DNA of 64,000 nt from Branchiostoma belcheri. Lineage: Eukaryota; Chordata; Leptocardii; Amphioxiformes; Branchiostomatidae. A program made the translations under genes and the position numbers. The notes beneath the pieces were generated by a model. It saw only the letters and a list, made by a program, of their open reading frames with translations. It was not told where the DNA came from and searched no databases. This document shows positions 10,802-22,799 of this stretch, piece after piece (position 1 is the stretch's first letter; every line of letters begins with the position of its first letter). The DNA lies in assembly GCF_001625305.1 (NCBI RefSeq), contig NW_017802713.1, positions 832,277 to 896,276 on the forward strand. The letters are read 5' to 3'.

Positions 10802-11164
10802 TTAAAGGCACCCAATGCAGTTTTTAGGACTTGGAAACCCGATTTTTCAAAGCCAATATTCTAGTCTTTTATCTAATCGATATACTGAGTTGAAACTACA
10901 CTACCCCAATGTACATTGACCCTCGTGGAGGAACGATTCCCAAAATACTGACGGTAAATGGTTACTGGATGGACCTGGGTTGATTTTTAGGGTACCACCC
11001 ATACAATAAAGGAATCGGCTTGTTTCTGCAGTTCTGAATGTCCAAAGTATGAAATACTGATTGAAATGTGCTAATGTGAAGCAGTATTTGTCAATATCAC
11101 AAAGACTTCCTTAATCAGAATATTTCCAGTTTTGCTGCCCTGAAATCGCATTGGATGCCTTTAA
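10802..11164. mobile_element. Short MITE with TTAAAGGCA ends
   Basis: The left end TTAAAGGCACCCAATGC and the right end GCATTGGATGCCTTTAA are inverted copies differing at one base, about 360 bp apart. The TTAA/TA ends suggest a cut-and-paste type MITE; the superfamily is not determined. Confidence 0.6.
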
Positions 11165-11928
11165 CGTGACCATCTACGAGTATATTGCCCTAGGAAGACA
11201 CGGTTTGATTACTGGGTGTCACTCAAGGCTGTATCCCTGACCTTCCTGGATCTGATCTCTTGTAATTTTTCTCATTTCACTTCAGGCATACGTGTGGTTA
11301 TAACAACATGACCTGCTTTGGGCAAACACCACTAGTATATGATTGCTTATCTATTTTGTGCTTGGTACATCTTGTCTGGTCAAAGCTTACATGCTTTTAA
11401 TGCTTTTGAGACACATCAAGGTATAAACTTCTGATAGAAAAATACAATCTTGGTATATTAATGGCATATTCAAAAATTTGTCTACATTTATTTGCATATA
11501 AATCAATAGTTCGTAAACTTGTTTTTCTTACAACTCTCCAGTGTCACTGACGAAAGGTAGTGGATGCTACCTGAAAAGTCTAACCGTTTCTAAAATCAAG
11601 TCCAGTTGCTTCAGTAACTGTCTTTTGGCGTATCGTATTACCTAGATGTCTAATCGTCACCGATGTATGATATATTTACATTAAAAACGCCGAATAATGT
11701 CCAAACAATAAGTATATTATTATTTACACAAATACATATTTTGAAATTCTGCGTACGTTGATATGATGATGAATGGTTTAAAGTATTAAAAGTAGAATTA
11801 ATCAAATCAATAGGATTACTTTATGGAACAATGATAATAGCAATAACAATAACAATAACAATCACGATCCCAATGACATATATTTGATGAGCTCCGTTCT
11901 TTACCATGGATGTCTTTACAGTTAGAAT
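11165..11928. other. No gene recognised
   Basis: No supported feature apart from a short AACAAT-type repeat near 11840. Confidence 0.5.
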
Positions 11929-12060
11929 GAATGAATGAATGAACTTTATTGCTTGAACAATCGTACATGGTACAATGTGTGGCAGTAATACAACAATACT
12001 ACAAAACTAAACTATAAGTTATTACATTTCTTACTACAAACTTCTATCTATACAGTATAT
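11929..12060 (-). mobile_element. Non-LTR retrotransposon 3' tail
   Basis: (GAAT)n at 11929-11942 followed by GAACTTTATTGCTTGAACAA. Read on the - strand this is a UTR ending in AATAAAGTTC and an (ATTC)n tail, the usual short-repeat terminus of CR1/jockey-like copies. The inner boundary is uncertain. Confidence 0.45.
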
Positions 12061-12624
12061 GAGTTACAATATGTTCATGTATTGATGATATGGTCTCGCT
12101 TATGAAATAAAGTGTACAGAAATTGACCTACGTAAGCATATATGGTAGTTGGACATGGCAATAATTCATGGAATGTATCGTACTGTGTACCAGATAGGGT
12201 GAACTTTTTCTTAGTAGTAATTTCTTAGTCTGTAAAAATGTATCTCTTTCTTTTCTATAGGTGGGACAAGTCATAGTTAGATGAATGGGTGCGTGCGTGC
12301 TTGCACAGATGATGGGGTGTAACGTGTTAGTCCAGGTACTGATGCGAAAATTGGTTCTAATGCCTAATAATTAGGGGGACGTCAACGGTTGAGGGATGTG
12401 TGCTCACGCATAACTTGACAGGCATATTTATTACAAACCATGCGCTCTCCGATAAGGACAAAATATACTACAACATGGCAAAACAATTTGTTCCTGACGG
12501 TATATTCGCCTAAATGAGAGCATTTGAATTGCAGTAAAACGATTACTAAATCGTATATACCGTCAACTGCAACATTCATTTCACTTCAAAATTCATTTTT
12601 AAAGAAAATAGGGCGGCTGTATTT
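12061..12624. other. No gene recognised
   Basis: No supported exon or repeat. Confidence 0.45.
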
Positions 12625-13090
12625 GATAGTTTACCAGAAATGTATCATAATTATATCATAATTGTGTTGTAATATTTTGCATAAATCTGAGTGTGTCATA
12701 GCCAATTAGAGGGTAGAATTAATCAATTACCAGAAATGTAAAGATACTGTAAGGTATGACAAAGTATATCATAATTGTGTTGTCATATTTTGCATAAATT
12801 TGAGTGTGTTATAACCAATTAGAGGGTAGAATTAATTACCAGAAATGTAAAGATAATCTAAGGTAATGGTAAATTATGTCATAATTGTATTGTAATATTT
12901 TGCATAATTTGAGTGTGTTATTACAAATTAGAGGGTAGAATTAATTAATTACCAGAAATGTAAAGATATTCAAAGGTATGGCTAATTATGTCATCATCGT
13001 GTTGTTACAGTAATATTTTGCATAAATTTGTGTGTTATAACCAATTAGAGGGTAGAATTAATTAATTACCAGAAATGTAAAGATACTGTA
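12625..13090. repeat. Tandem repeat, about 110-118 bp unit (left part)
   Basis: Units contain TATTTTGCATAAAT, CCAATTAGAGGGTAGAATTA and TTACCAGAAATGTAAAGATA. Four to five units are followed by an insertion, and the array resumes at 14055. Confidence 0.9.
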
Positions 13091-14054
13091 ACACGGTGGT
13101 AAAATCTGGGTTGCAAAGTTCCCACATGCCATAGAATCCGAACTGTGTTCGATCGTGTTCGATCTGGGCAATTCGAATCGAACCCGCGTTCTATTTCGGG
13201 GTCACCTGCGGTCATTTACAATAAAGCGGCAAAACAAGCCTTTCTGCCTCCGCGCCGTGCAACAGATAAAAAACAACACTTTTCTATAGATACAAACAGT
13301 TTCGTGGACAATACATGTCCGCTATCATTTTTTTGTGGACATGTAACATGTAGCGAAGCTACTGTCGTATGCTTGGGTGACCTTGAATACTGTAATGATT
13401 CTTTACGCCAGTATGAATTAACACAATGCAGACTTTTGGTCGACATGACATGTCTGCAAAACTCGTTTTAACCTGCAAGCATGGAAAGTCAAGTATACCC
13501 CATTCACGGCTCAAAATGACCGTTACGGTTGTCCCGAAAATCGTGTTTTAGGGATTTTTGAAAAATGGCCTCAATTTTGAATTATGGGTAATTTAGTGCG
13601 AAAAATGTAAAAAAAAATCATTTTTTTCACCAATATGTCGACAAAAACTAGACTTAAAATCAGAAATTAAAAAATCCCTAAAACACGATTTTTGATCTTA
13701 TTCCTAGTCGTCGAAAAATATAAAAATCAGGAATCTGGGGTAATATACGTAGCCAGGTTAAAACGATGTTTGCCTAAAAACATGACATGACTTGTGGTCG
13801 GAAACCCGAAAAAAATCGTCTTTCGAAGCGAAATTTTGAAAAATCAATGATTTAACATAAACAGCTAATGTTAAAAGGATGTTAAGGAAATAATTTCATT
13901 TTAATTTGATGAAATTTACCATTAAATCCTTCCTGTTTATTTTCAAGTGTTTTACTGGTAGGCCAAAATCGGCCAAAATAGCGTCTTGTAACCCGATACC
14001 TTTTAGAACGCGCCTAGCAATGGGAAAGAATGCCGTAGTGACAGACCGCCGTGT
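13091..14054. mobile_element. Insertion of 964 bp inside the tandem array
   Basis: Ends are the short imperfect inverted repeat ACACGGTGGT / ACCGCCGTGT, and the element splits the tandem array so that GATACTGTA joins AGGTAATGG without it. A TA (or shorter) target duplication is possible. Internally AATCGTGTTTTAGGGATTTT (about 13540) is inverted as AAAATCCCTAAAACACGATT (about 13671), giving a long hairpin. A 108-codon open stretch at 13145-13471 shows no recognisable domain. Likely a non-autonomous DNA element of unknown family. Confidence 0.55.
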
Positions 14055-14230
14055 AAGGTAATGGCAAATTATGTCATCATTGTGTTGTAATATTTTACAT
14101 AAATCTGTGTGTTATAACCAATTATAAGGTAATTAATCAACAGAAAGGTAGAGATACTCTAAGGTATGACAAATTATATCAAAATTGCGTTGAAATATTG
14201 TACATAAATTTGAGTGTGTTATGAAGACAT
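14055..14230. repeat. Tandem repeat, about 110-118 bp unit (right part)
   Basis: Continuation of the array at 12625-13090, more diverged (GTAATATTTTACATAAATCT, CCAATTATAAGGTAATTAAT). Confidence 0.8.
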
Positions 14231-14554
14231 ATTGAAATACCGTGGGTGCGCATGCTGTCAACTGTCGCCATTTGAATACTGTAGGTAACTACAGGGTAGA
14301 TCTAGAGGAAGACTTGCGGCATAAATGTAGAAGGTTGCTTTCCTAAAGCTGCGCCCTCAATTAGTTGTACGTTCATCAGGGAGCCCCGGAGTCTCCCCCG
14401 AGGCTTATGCCGAGCAGACGAAAGGGTTCATCCGCAATTAGGTCAAGATCTAAGCGAGGGAAAAACGTGTCTTTCACGTCCCTGATGCACTCACAGCACA
14501 CGTCTGGCTAATGGCTTCAATCGCAGGAGACGCTCCACACGAGTAGGAGCAAAT
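14231..14554. other. No gene recognised
   Basis: GC-richer than its surroundings but no exon is supported. Confidence 0.4.
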
Positions 14555-16131
14555 TTCAAGGTTGATTTAATTACAACTGAACCCAATGTGTCTGCGACTT
14601 CAGTCTTTTAACAAGATTTTCCGCATTAATCATAATCAAAAATTAACAAACTCTAATATTAAGGTCTATTAGGTACAATTTTCGCCACGAAAGTGAACAT
14701 CAAATCTGTATTCATAGTTTACCAAGTATAACCTTCAACTTAATTCAGAACTTAGAAAAAAACAAGAAGTGGATACAGGCTGCTTCACATTAATCATAAT
14801 CAAACATTAACAAACTCAACATAAGCTCTATTAGATACAATTTTTGCCACGGAAGTGAACATCAAGTTTATAATCATATTTTACCAAGTATAACCTTTAA
14901 CTGTCACTGTGGCATTGAAGGCTTCCTTGGTGCTTAATTGTAATTTCAAACAACCATTTATACGTATACAGAGATATACAGAGAGAAAGAGAGAGCTTGC
15001 TATATTGGAGTGAATACTTTTTTCCCTGGTATGGAATTAGGAGACATAATAGCGTCCATATGTACACACAAAACACTTCCAACTCCCAACTTCAAGGTTG
15101 ATTTAATTACAACTGAACCCAATGTGTCTGCGACTTCAGTCATTTAACAAGAAGTACTTAAACAGGCTGCTTCACATTAATCATAATCAAACATTAACAA
15201 ACTCAACATTAAGCTCTATTAGGTACAATTTTTGCCACAAATCTATATTCATAGTTTACCAAGTATAACCTTTAACTTAATTCAGAACGTAGAAAACTGT
15301 CACTGTAACATTGAAGGCTTTCTTAGTGCTTAATTGTATTTTTAAACAACAGTATATACGTATACATATACAGAGAGTAAGAGAGAGCTTGCTATATTGG
15401 AGTGAATACTTTTTCCCAGCTCTTTTTTTATATTCCAACATGTAATCACAAGACGTGGTGACGGCACACTCAAGTTTTTTCAACTTAAATCAATGCCGCC
15501 ACCAACACAGGGGACAATACAATACTCATTTCCACCTGAGCGAAGTGAGGAAAGTCGTGTAAAGTGCCTTAAATTTAATTTCCCAATGGCACAAAATTGG
15601 TTGCATGTCAGGACTCGAACCCGGGACCTCTTGGTTCCGAGTCGATCGCGAGCACTCTGCCGCTACGCCACACGACCCCACGTCATATTCATAGTTTACC
15701 TAGTATAACCTTCAGTAACGTAATTCAGAACTTTAGAAACTGTCACAGTGACATTGAAGGCTTTCTTAGTGCTTAATTGTATTTTCAAACAAGATATACA
15801 TATAATACATTCATACATATACAGAGAGAAAGAGAGAACTTGTTATATTTCCAAATGTTTCAAAAAGAGAGAAGAAAGGGCAACTAACAGTAGATGGTAG
15901 GTAGTATATAGTATCGTTGCAATGTATAGATTCCTAGCACTTAGCATTAGAATATAGCGTTCCAGTATGCAATACTCATGTTTTCCATACTGCATGTCCT
16001 CTTGTACATTTAGCCCATCTGGGCAAGAACATGCAATGATTCATATCATTATATTGGAGTGAATACTTTTTCCCAGGTCTAGAATTCGGAGACATACTAG
16101 CTTCCATATGTACACACAAAACACTTCCAAC
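14555..16131. repeat. Tandem repeat, about 536-bp unit, interrupted by a SINE
   Basis: CAAGGTTGATTTAATTACAA occurs at 14557 and 15093. Sub-blocks recur, such as CATAGTTTACC(A/T)AGTATAACC, TTGAAGGCTT(C/T)CTT(G/A)GTGCTTAA and TATTGGAGTGAATACTTTTT, the last also near 16053. The second unit hosts the SINE at 15422-15681. Confidence 0.85.
15422..15681 (-). mobile_element. tRNA-derived SINE, copy 2
   Basis: The - strand head GGTCGTGTGGCGTAGCGGCA carries the A box, and GGGTTCGAGTCC the B box. It has the same body and A-rich tail as the other two SINEs, but carries small insertions in the body. Confidence 0.85.
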
Positions 16132-16421
16132 TTCTAATGAGTAGAATCTGGAAGGAATACCAGAGACTAGGGGATTACACTGAATAAGTGGACTTATGAT
16201 TGAAATGGCAAAAAATCAATGCTCCACTCAAAGGCACTCTCCTAAACGTAACATCATCCAGTACTTGTAGCCTTTTCTGTAACCCCTTTGACCCGAGTTG
16301 TAATCTGTAGAAATGGCTCTCCCATTACCTTCTTTTGCTGTAATCCTAAAATTTACGCGCCGAGTTACGCAAGCCATAACTATAACCACCAAGTTTGCTG
16401 GTACAATATGTTACCTTCGTG

Positions 16422-16807
16422 TAAGGCCACACCGACTTAATTTTATGGATGACATCTGCGTGCGCATTTATTTTTGCCTGTTCTAAAAAAAAAAAAAGAT
16501 CACGTCGACGTCCGCCTATAGCATCAGAGTTTCGGAGATAGGCCTGGGTAGTCCATGGTAGTTTGCGACAATACGGAGCCGGTGCGTGGTAACTCTGGAG
16601 GATGGCACCCAGGCTGCCGAAGCTTCAGTGCCGATTCATAAATTCCGCGCAAAGCCAGCATGTGCCAGCAATACCAGCTTAAATTTTGTATTCCTGTGAT
16701 TTAGTAGCATTTTTATTTTTGGCCGGAATTTTTTTAATTCTCCCGCGCGCACTAGTTTGGGGGTCTTCAGAGGATGTCATCCATAAAATTACGTTGATGT
16801 GGCCTTA
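16422..16807. mobile_element. MITE-A, copy 1
   Basis: Starts TAAGGCCACACCGACTTAAT and continues TTTATGGATGACATC; ends GATGTCATCCATAAAATTAC then GTTGATGTGGCCTTA. Terminal inverted repeats are about 34 bp. Related copies lie at 26938, 32500, 48345 and 63969. Confidence 0.85.
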
Positions 16808-19221
16808 CCTGTCGTCTTTTACAAACACCTGCGCGTAACTTCGCCTGACGGCACGCCACTTTTAAAGACCATGTTTTATGCTAGGAAATGTTCGCAGCGG
16901 GAATGATTAACAGAGCGCGCAGCGAGTTACTTGTTATTCGCAGATAATCACTCTTCTCTGGCTATTGTCACCCCATAAAATACTCATTTATTAGTCAGCC
17001 AGTACGCCGCGTCTTTTGACTTTATCACCGATACCACCCGTGATGATAAATGAAAGTTTTTATTAGAAGGATGAAGGGGGTACGGTCTTAAACAATCACT
17101 ATTCATAAATCACCCGTGCCTATGCATGTGAATAGTTGCCTAGAAATTACCAATCGTAGAAAGCTCACCATGCAATTTGATTCGCGTTGTAATTCTTTCG
17201 CGTATAAACGACTCGAGACGTAATTAGAATATCGTAAAGCGATAGAAAGTGACTGAAACATATGCTTGGGTCACCGTACGAGGAAATATTAACGGGTATA
17301 ATTAGAAAAGGGATAATAAAATTGATAGGTCCCTTTTTTTATCCTATAAGGCACCAGCCAAGAACTGTGACTGTTAAACGCAGTACGCTTAGCACATTAC
17401 AATGTCTGTAATGATGTAACGTATTTCGAGAGCTGTCAAAATTTGCCATAGTGGTTGGTAAAGTTGGAGGAATTTAAATTAATTGTAATAATACAATTGT
17501 TTAAACCCTTTTACTAGTCTTCAGATGCAGTAGAATTATACAATTTTTCAGAATTACTTATACATAAATATGAGCAATACTGTAATAACTATTATTATAA
17601 CGTAACCCAAGATATCCGTTAGAAATATTTGAACTTGATTACTTAACATTTATTGTCAAATGCTATGAAGTCTCGACATTAAATGAAGTAACTTAAAGTT
17701 ATTTAGTTTAACTTGGCAGATCCACTTAACCAAAGCTATATTATGTCAGTTGGGTGTCTTATATTACATTTAGGCACCGATATTCGAAAGCATCGGAATG
17801 GAATTCTTCACATTCTCGCCAGGGGACGTAAGTAAGCATTGACAAGACGAATGCTGGCTATTGGGACATCACGTGTGGGCGTATTATCAGTCTGCATGCC
17901 CTAAAGTCAGTGTAGCTAGTCAGTGTAGCTCCCGTCATTTTTTACGTCCCCGAGATGATATAGGTGCACTTAACAAGCGATAGTTTCGGCATACTTCCAT
18001 GACGGGATTATCAAAGTGACCATAGGACACAAACAAGATCACTGCGTTATAGTAAACTTCCTAAGTCAACTAAGTCAATTACTCCACTTTCAGGACTAAC
18101 CACTCATTTGCATATTTTGGAAAGAACATGCCCCCCCCCCCCCAATATCAAGTTAGTCATGCCATACATGTATTTGCAGTCGAAATGACCAGGATATAAT
18201 TTGCTTCTCGGCATGTTAATTGATAATTCACACACCTATGATGTCTCAACAGCCTGTAGAATCTATTTTAACCCCATCTTAGGATACATACCTCAGTCAG
18301 CCTTGTTTTATTCAGTTTGAAAGCTAACAAGCAAGTCCCTTCCTCTGTAGCACCGGAGGGAGGGCTGCATTGCAATGCATGCTGGGAGGGAAATTTTGGA
18401 GCTCGAGGGTCTTCGGGGGGTTTGGAAATGAAAATGTCCACACAACTCTATCATTTTTGCCTAAAATAGATGTCTTCTATAGATGGACTGACAAAGTTGT
18501 ATATTCTGAGAAAAAACGTTTATTCAATTGGCCATGATACCCGCGCTTCTGCCATTGAGTACCCCTTTATTGAATGTAGAGCTTGATTCCTTCATAAAAC
18601 TGTCATGTATATGGAAACCTTCTGTAGTATGTAACGTTATGTATATACATGTAGCATATCTTGAATCACGACTAAATTCATCACTGCAAGCCAGCATGTA
18701 CCGTTACGCCGATTGTATCAATTTATGTCTAACCGTGGACGGAAATCACCCCAAAGCTTCTCGCATTAGGAGGATCTTCGCTTGCTTTACCAAAAGGATG
18801 CTCAAAGCCTGTAACGTAGGCGTTCCATTGTGGCGATACCAAACTCAATCAATCACTCAAAGCCATTTTGTTATCATACAGTTTTAACGGGTATAAATGG
18901 CAATCAAAATGTGAATGGTTGTCATCACCGTAAACCCTTTATTTATTGTCCTATCATATCATTCTGTGCCAATCTGATTATGCTAGGATAGCTCTACGTG
19001 CTGACGTAAATGGGCAAAACCGGTCACATTGTTGCCACATATCTACATGTACATCTCTATCTGCCAGGCACTTTTTACAACATGTATGGCTATCCATATT
19101 CATAACTTTATACAAAATATGAGACCTTCGCAAAGCATCTACCAAAGGCCAAAGCTAAAATTGAACCTTATCAAAATGTGTCGTTTGAATGTAACTATGA
19201 TCAAGCAGTGTTGAGGTTCTT
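16808..19221. other. No gene recognised
   Basis: About 2.4 kb without a defensible exon. Contains a poly-C run at about 18130-18143 and the ZNF143-like site at 18372. The open stretch 18528-18887 has no recognisable domain. Confidence 0.45.
18372..18387 (-). promoter_or_regulatory. ZNF143/STAF-like binding site
   Basis: GCAATGCATGCTGGGA is the reverse complement of TCCCAGCATGCATTGC, the core of the vertebrate ZNF143 (STAF, SBS) motif. Such sites normally sit in promoters of snRNA-type and housekeeping genes. No gene is recognised beside it, so its role is inference. Confidence 0.35.
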
Positions 19222-19560
19222 GAGTTAACGAAATTTGTTTGTTTGTTTGTTTGTTTGTTTATCCAGGAAATACATATCGCCTGATGGCGTTTTTCAATGT
19301 ATTCTGGGAGGAGGGGGCCCAAACAAAATCTATTAACAAAAGTAACTCAAGATTAAGAAAGGTATCAGAAAGTTACGCAGATTACAAATTGATACATAAT
19401 TAAAGTAACTTAAATAACATACATGATACATAAGATCATACTACCAAGATAAGATCTAGAGAAACAACATTGTAACCTTAACATCATATAACGTAGAAAC
19501 AAGGTAGAACATAATACAGTGAAATTATCCAGTTTGCAGCAAACCTCCACTTGGTATACT
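19222..19560 (-). mobile_element. Non-LTR retrotransposon 3' end with (AAAC)n tail
   Basis: (TTTG)n at about 19230-19260 is followed by TTTATCCAGGAAATACATAT. On the - strand this is a retrotransposon 3' UTR ending in an (AAAC)n tail. The upstream extent is uncertain. Confidence 0.5.
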
Positions 19561-19787
19561 ACAGGCGTAGCGCCAGAGATTCCAACGGAGTGTACAATGG
19601 GGGATTATCGCGTTATTCCGCGGTGCTTCGGTGTACATAAATCATACCCAGCTCCGGGAAAAACTTTAGAGAGCTGGTAAGCCATCATGTCACCGTGAAT
19701 GTGCGCGCGTACACGTAGAGGGAATGTCCATTTCCCAACGTTCTTTTAAGTTGCTTTCTTGCTTTGAGACTTTTTAGTCCTTTCACT

Positions 19788-20008
19788 TAAGGCGCGGTCA
19801 CATTTCCCAACCCGGGGCCCGGCCGGGCAGTCGTATGGAACGAAAATTAGACAGCAAAACACAAAAAAGTTTTTGAAAATTAACCATGAGCACTATTTGT
19901 GTATACTCTTGATACAAATTGTTTATTTTTCTTCATACAAATTTTTTATTTTTCGTTCACGCAAACAACCCGGCCGGGCCCCGGTATGGAAATGTGACCG
20001 TGCCCTTA
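19788..20008. mobile_element. MITE-C, copy 4
   Basis: Arms GGGGCCCGGCCGGGCAG and CCCGGCCGGGCCCCGG with GTCACATTTCC / GGAAATGTGAC outside. The core has an extra TTTATTTTTC-type duplication near 19920-19955. Eleven bases separate it from copy 5. Confidence 0.85.
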
Positions 20009-20019
20009 GACTGTCAAGC

Positions 20020-20213
20020 TAATGCTGAGGTCACATTTCCAAACCGGGGCCCGGCCGGGCAGTCTTATGGAACAAAAGACAACAGAGCACAAAAAAAGGT
20101 TAAAAGATAATCATGAGTACAATTTGTGTATATTCCTGATAAGAATTGTTGATTTTTCGTTCATACAAACAGCCCGGCCGGGCCCCGGCCTGGAAATGTG
20201 ACCTACGCATAAA
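20020..20213. mobile_element. MITE-C, copy 5
   Basis: The best preserved copy: TAATGCTGAGGTCACATTTC at the left and GGAAATGTGACCTACGCATAA at the right, with full GC-rich arms. Confidence 0.85.
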
Positions 20214-20428
20214 CGTATTGTACCCTACGCTTTTCGTGGTACCTAGCATTGGAGGTCAAAACGCAATTTCATAACATTTGTAGCCTAAGGAAATGAGCCA
20301 CCTGGAGGCTCTTTAACACCCACCTCTTAATGATCCATGAACGTGTAATTCTGTTACCCCCTGGAACAATCTACGATAAACAATCTATCAGCTGTAAGAA
20401 CTAGAATAGATTCCTTGGGTTAGGTAGA

Positions 20429-20805
20429 TTAGACCATACCAATTTAATATGTTGGTTCTCGGATTTATTAAAAAAAATATGAAGCGACAGGGCGAAAAAA
20501 AATAATAAAAACAGGTCTAGGCATACTATTATAGCCCCAAATGCTACGATAGGAGCGATGAAGTTCACACAAAAGGCTGGGTTAATATGTAGACAATGAA
20601 TTTTGAACTTTTAATCAAACCACTACATTGATAGATGGAAAAACTGGAACAACTAGAAAGAAAAAAACTTTCCTTAATTGTTGGAGGAAAAAATATGAGC
20701 ATATTTGAATTGAGTTGATTCAGAACCAGAATCTTTTTTTTTTGCAAATCAGAAAAAATTAAGAGGCGAATCCGAGAACCAACAACTTAAATTGGTGTGG
20801 CGTTA
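20429..20805. mobile_element. MITE-B, copy 1
   Basis: The left end TTAGACCATACCAATTTAAT then GTTGGTTCTCGGA is inverted at the right as TCCGAGAACCAACAACTTAA then ATTGGTGTGGCGTTA. Related to 37240-37478. Outer bases resemble MITE-A (GGCCACACC), so the families may share a transposase. Confidence 0.8.
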
Positions 20806-21639
20806 CTGATTTTACTTTTGCAAGGTAATGATTATAGTTGGTTGCACTGAATAGTCACACAGCATCAACGCAAGTTTAACCAAGAAGCTTGTAGAACGTC
20901 CTTGGTTTAACACAGCAGGATACTAAGAAATGCAGAAGAGGAATACATTCGCATGGGGATAGGGTACAGTAAGTAATTGTACTATTTTTACTACTTGCCA
21001 CATCTTTATGATTAATTGAAGGCTCTGCTGCTTCGCGTTTCCCTTTTAAGCTGTATTCGGCTAGCGAGAGATTTGCGTTGGGAGAAGGAGTCTTATCTAT
21101 ATTCTAGTGAAAGATACGGTGGCAAGGCTTTCTACGAAAGACGCAGTGCGTTTTATACATTTGACGATAGGGCCCTTTCTGCGTCACTTCAGTTCTCATT
21201 TTGGCTAACTCTGATTGGCGAGCATCAAATCGACATCTTAGAGTGGGCAGTCGTGATGACCAACGCTTTCTTAGAACTCGTGCCAAGATCTACATCAGTT
21301 GGGCTGCTCCAGGTTTGTGGATTTTATTTCATTGTTAGCAGGATTGTTTTGTGAAAATTTCTGTATTTTTAGCAATTTAATTTTCGACGTAACACAACAT
21401 ATGTGTTTATGTATAATGTTAGGAATATTTTGAGGGAAAGTATCTTAATTTTTGTACCAAAACATACTAGATACTCTTGTTATCTATGATTGTAGGTATT
21501 CCATGAGCTATAGTGACTTAAAGAAAGTTGTATATGCAACTCATCATTTCCTATTTAAGACAATTGAAAACATATTGAAATTCTTCATATTGATACTATC
21601 AGCTATTATATTATGATGTTTGAAAGAGAAAAAACTGTG
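20806..21639. other. No gene recognised
   Basis: Open stretch 21016-21354 (112 codons, non-ATG start) has no recognisable domain and is not called a gene. Confidence 0.4.
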
Positions 21640-22190
21640 ATAAATACCATTAAATTCTAAATAAAGACAGCGAAATAGTCAATAAGGCAGAACTGATAGC
21701 AGGCTAACACTAATACGGCAGGACGTAAACTAATAATTGTTTCTGTACATATTTCACAAAGGGAATTTTATAAAGTATTTGAATGTTTTATTAGCTATGA
21801 TATTCGTCTTATGATGTTTAAATGAGAAAGAAGACTTTGATAAATACCGATGAGATTTTAGTAAAAAGACAGCGAAATAGACAACAAGACAGAACCGATA
21901 TCAGGCTAACACTAATATGAAAAGAAGTAAACTGTTAATTGTTTCTGTACATATTTCACAAAGGGAATTTTATAAAGTATTTGAATGTTTTATTAGCTAT
22001 GATATTCGTCTTATGATGTTTAAATGAGAAAGAAGACTTTGATAAATACCGATGAGATTTTGGTAAAAAGACAGCGAAATAGACAACAAGACAGAACCGA
22101 TATCAGGCTAACACTAATACCGAAAGACGTTAACTGTTGATTGTTCCTGTACATTTTTCACAAAGGGAATTCTAAAAGTCCTTGAATGTT
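21640..22190. repeat. Tandem repeat, about 201-bp unit, about three copies
   Basis: GATAAATACCGATGAGATTT occurs at 21839 and 22040, with a diverged unit before. Shared blocks include AGACAGCGAAATAGACAACA and TTTCTGTACATATTTCACAA. Confidence 0.9.
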
Positions 22191-22327
22191 TGATGTGGCC
22201 TTAAGCGGGTGAGCGGTGTCTGAGACCGGGGCTGAGATGAAAGCCGGAGATGTGGGAGGGCGCCAGGGTAATGGTGTGTCTGGCAGGAGGCTGTCAGGCC
22301 TACCGGGAGGATGATCCGTCACGCTGG

Positions 22328-22590
22328 CTATCTTTTAAAGGGTAGATGTTAAGTGTACAGTGTAGATGCTTTTGTTTCCATTTTGTTTGTCTTAGATATT
22401 ACGAAGGAATTGTGCTTAAGGTCAAATATGACTACAAAGGTAACATTTGCAACGCAAATGCATAATGTTTATCTTCGCAAATGGTCTGATCTGTTAATTC
22501 TTACTCAAACACATTCATATATATATGGTCAGACAGGAGTCTAAATCCCTCCTGCTATAAAATTGCAACATGATGTAACCCAACACTAGT
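22328..22590. repeat. Duplicated segment D, copy 1
   Basis: About 260 bp matching 25108-25375 in the same orientation; shared blocks include GCTATCTTTTAAAGGGTAG, AAATGCATAATGTTA and GGTCAGACAGGAGTCTAAAT. It holds no supported reading frame. Confidence 0.85.
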
Positions 22591-22795
22591 TACCATGGTG
22601 ACAGACGTCTGGTTCAGGTCATTGACCTTATTGGTTTGGAGAAGAAAATGAAGAAGTGGTAACAGCAAAACAATATGTTTTCCTTTTAAAATTGTAACAT
22701 GATCTAACCCAACACTAGTTACCATGGTGACAGACCTCTGGTTCAGGTCATTGACCTTATTGGTTTGGAGAAGAAGAGGAAGAACAGGTAACAGA
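22556..22795. repeat. Tandem duplication, about 115-bp unit
   Basis: Two units carry TAACCCAACACTAGTTACCA, GGTTCAGGTCATTGACCTTA and TTGGTTTGGAGAAGAA. A partial third unit lies at 25345-25415 as the end of segment D copy 2. Confidence 0.85.
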
Positions 22796-22799
22796 GCAG

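Noticed and set aside
13145-13471. 108-codon frame inside the 964-bp insertion as a transposase
   Set aside because: Too short and no DDE-type or other transposase motif is visible.
18528-18887. 119-codon frame on the + strand
   Set aside because: No recognisable domain, no splice context and no relation to neighbours.
21016-21354. 112-codon frame with a possible donor (CTCCAG|GTTTGT) near its end
   Set aside because: No ATG start, no partner exon and no recognisable similarity.
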